Positions 35,940-37,001 of a stretch of 37,001 nt of DNA are shown here, one piece after another. The notes under the pieces are model-generated. The model had not been told where the DNA came from. It did no database searches and saw only the letters and a program-made list of their open reading frames with translations. A program made the position numbers and the translations under genes. Every line of letters starts with the position of its first letter. The first letter of the stretch is position 1. Origin of the DNA: Mycobacterium sp. (GTDB lineage: Bacteria; Actinomycetota; Actinomycetes; Mycobacteriales; Mycobacteriaceae); assembly GCA_025965555.1 (NCBI GenBank), contig JAOPWT010000276.1:1-37001 (forward strand). The letters are read 5' to 3'.

Positions 35940-36782
35940 GTGACCGAACGTCCGCGCACGCAGCTCGATCAATCCGACGTGCTGGCGCGTCTCTTCGCCT
36001 CGTGGGACGACATCGACCGGGTGCTGACCGACCTCCCCGATGCCGCTTGGAAGAGTCCGACGCCGCTGCCCGGCTGGTGCGTGCACGACGTCGTCGCCCA
36101 TGTCATCGGCACCGAGTCGATGCTTTCCGGCACTCCGACCCCGGAGGCCGACATCGACGTCTCGACCCTCGATCACGTGCACAATCCGATCGGCGTGATG
36201 AACGAGTGCTGGGTGCGCCACCTCGACGGGAAGACCGCCGCGGACGTGCTTGGGCACTACCGCGCCATCACGGCCGATCGACGCCAGGCTTTGACCGCCA
36301 TGAGTGACGAAGACTGGAACGCGGTCACCGCGACACCAGCCGGTCCCGACTCCTACGGCAGATTCATGCGGGTTCGTATCTTCGACTGCTGGATGCACGA
36401 GCAGGACATCCGTGAGGCGCTGTCGCGCCCGTCGTCGGACACCGACCTCGACACCCCGACGGCGCGCCTTGCCCTCGACGAGATGGCCGCGAGCATGGGC
36501 TTCGTGGTGGGCAAGCTGGGCAAGGCGCCGGATGGCTCCCGGGTCGCCATCGAACTGACCGGACCACTGGCCCGCACGATCAGGGTGGCGGTCGACGGAC
36601 GGGCGAAACTCGTCGACGCCTTCGACGGGGAGCCGACCACGACCATCCGTCTGGACGGCCTGCAGTTCACCAGGGTGGCCGGCGGACGGCCGATGAGCAC
36701 CGCCCGTTCGACGGCGATCGAGTTCGACGGAGAGGTCGAGGTGGGGGAGCGGATCGTCGACAACCTGGCCTACGTGATCTGA
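35940..36782 (+). CDS. Mycothiol-dependent maleylpyruvate isomerase-family protein
   Basis: The 280-residue protein has the DinB/MDMPI fold. PLPGWCVHDVVAHVIGTESM contains the first metal-ligand His region. VRIFDCWMHEQDIREAL carries the next Glu/His pair, as in mycothiol-dependent isomerases and related transferases. A C-terminal sterol-carrier-like domain (TIRLDGLQFTRVAGGRP) follows, typical of actinobacterial members. The GTG start is at 35940. The substrate is unknown; family members use mycothiol for detoxification or isomerisation. Confidence 0.87.
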   Translation: MTERPRTQLDQSDVLARLFASWDDIDRVLTDLPDAAWKSPTPLPGWCVHDVVAHVIGTESMLSGTPTPEADIDVSTLDHVHNPIGVMNECWVRHLDGKTAADVLGHYRAITADRRQALTAMSDEDWNAVTATPAGPDSYGRFMRVRIFDCWMHEQDIREALSRPSSDTDLDTPTARLALDEMAASMGFVVGKLGKAPDGSRVAIELTGPLARTIRVAVDGRAKLVDAFDGEPTTTIRLDGLQFTRVAGGRPMSTARSTAIEFDGEVEVGERIVDNLAYVI

Positions 36783-36895
36783 TCGCGGCCCGAGCCAGGA
36801 CGAGGCTCGGTACGGCTGTCCACACTTGCGAGGTTGCAGGCGCGGCCCGTCGGTGAACACGGGAATTAATCGCTCGGCAGCGGCGCTGAAAGCGG

Positions 36896-36901
36896 TACGA
36901 T
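36896..36901 (+). promoter_or_regulatory. Candidate -10 element of the ssrA promoter
   Basis: TACGAT fits the mycobacterial -10 pattern TANNNT and lies 32 bases before the mature tmRNA end. A short 5' leader of about 25 bases would be removed by RNase P. No clear -35 element is seen. Confidence 0.45.
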
Positions 36902-36933
36902 GAACGTCCTGTCGAAGTTCGGCAGGGGTGCGA

Positions 36934-37001
36934 GGGGCTGAACGGTTTCGACTTCGCGCATCGAATCAAGGGAAGCGTGCCGGTGCAGGCAAATGACCAC
37001 C
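36934..37001 (+). ncRNA. ssrA: Transfer-messenger RNA (tmRNA), 5' part
   Basis: The sequence from GGGGCTGAACGGTTTCGACT onward is the typical actinobacterial tmRNA 5' end, forming half of the tRNA-like domain (acceptor stem and D-loop-like part), then entering the region before the tag reading frame. The window ends after 68 bases, so the tag peptide is not visible. With SmpB it rescues stalled ribosomes. Its position downstream of smpB agrees with mycobacterial gene order. Confidence 0.95.

Noticed and set aside
35940-36782. The mycothiol-dependent isomerase-like gene as the maleylacetoacetate isomerase of the homogentisate-like pathway
   Set aside because: It lies 15 kb away in the conserved smpB-ssrA block, and the family has many other roles. 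Nothing in the sequence ties it to the operon.

Overview
The window reads as chromosome of a fast-growing mycobacterium (Mycobacterium/Mycolicibacterium). It is GC-rich, with many GTG starts and four-base start/stop overlaps. It carries genus markers: an antigen 85 mycolyltransferase, fprA, the fadE24-fadE23 pair, F420-linked enzyme families and a mycothiol-type isomerase-fold protein. Gene order at both ends follows the order I recall from M. tuberculosis: Rv3143-nuo on the left, and hisN (Rv3137)-fadE24-fadE23 and fprA-prfB-ftsE-ftsX-smpB-ssrA (Rv3106 to ssr) on the right.

Left block (1-6.7 kb, minus strand): the start of the complex I operon, nuoA-B-C-D-E-F and the first codons of nuoG, tightly coupled. 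Upstream lie a degenerate CheY-like receiver (Rv3143-like), a YceI-family protein and an NTF2/SnoaL-fold protein. A CRP-like palindrome sits just upstream of nuoA.

Accessory segment (about 5.8-23 kb): two very large ATPase-LuxR regulators separated by a remnant of a GMC oxidoreductase. Then comes a minus-strand catabolic operon running from 20.8 to 13.1 kb: homogentisate-dioxygenase-like enzyme, alpha/beta hydrolase, class III CoA-transferase, HMG-CoA-lyase-like enzyme, TetR regulator, acyl-CoA dehydrogenase, APH-type kinase and a DUF6285 protein. The last three genes look like the LvaC/LvaA/LvaB module of levulinate (4-hydroxyacyl-CoA) catabolism. Between the dioxygenase and the hydrolase, a 32-bp tandem duplication creates two chained 10-codon micro-ORFs. 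Behind this operon lie decayed genes (a TetR fragment and a frameshifted deazaflavin-dependent oxidoreductase), an extra antigen 85 gene, and a short membrane ORF without an end of its own.

Right block (23-37 kb): an AcuI/YhdH-type reductase, fadE23, fadE24 with a strong palindromic operator, an overlooked 49-residue secreted peptide, hisN, a small membrane protein, an F420/FMN split-barrel protein, tandem hairpins between convergent genes, and fprA. Then prfB, a MscS channel, a Thr-rich membrane protein, ftsE, ftsX, smpB, an EamA transporter and a mycothiol-dependent-isomerase-like protein follow, ending in the 5' end of tmRNA (ssrA).

The most unusual things here are the hybrid dioxygenase/LvaABC-like operon, the micro-ORF chain inside it, and three independent short tandem duplications that all sit exactly at gene ends. 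Function calls rest on recognised motifs and remembered family features; no database search was run.
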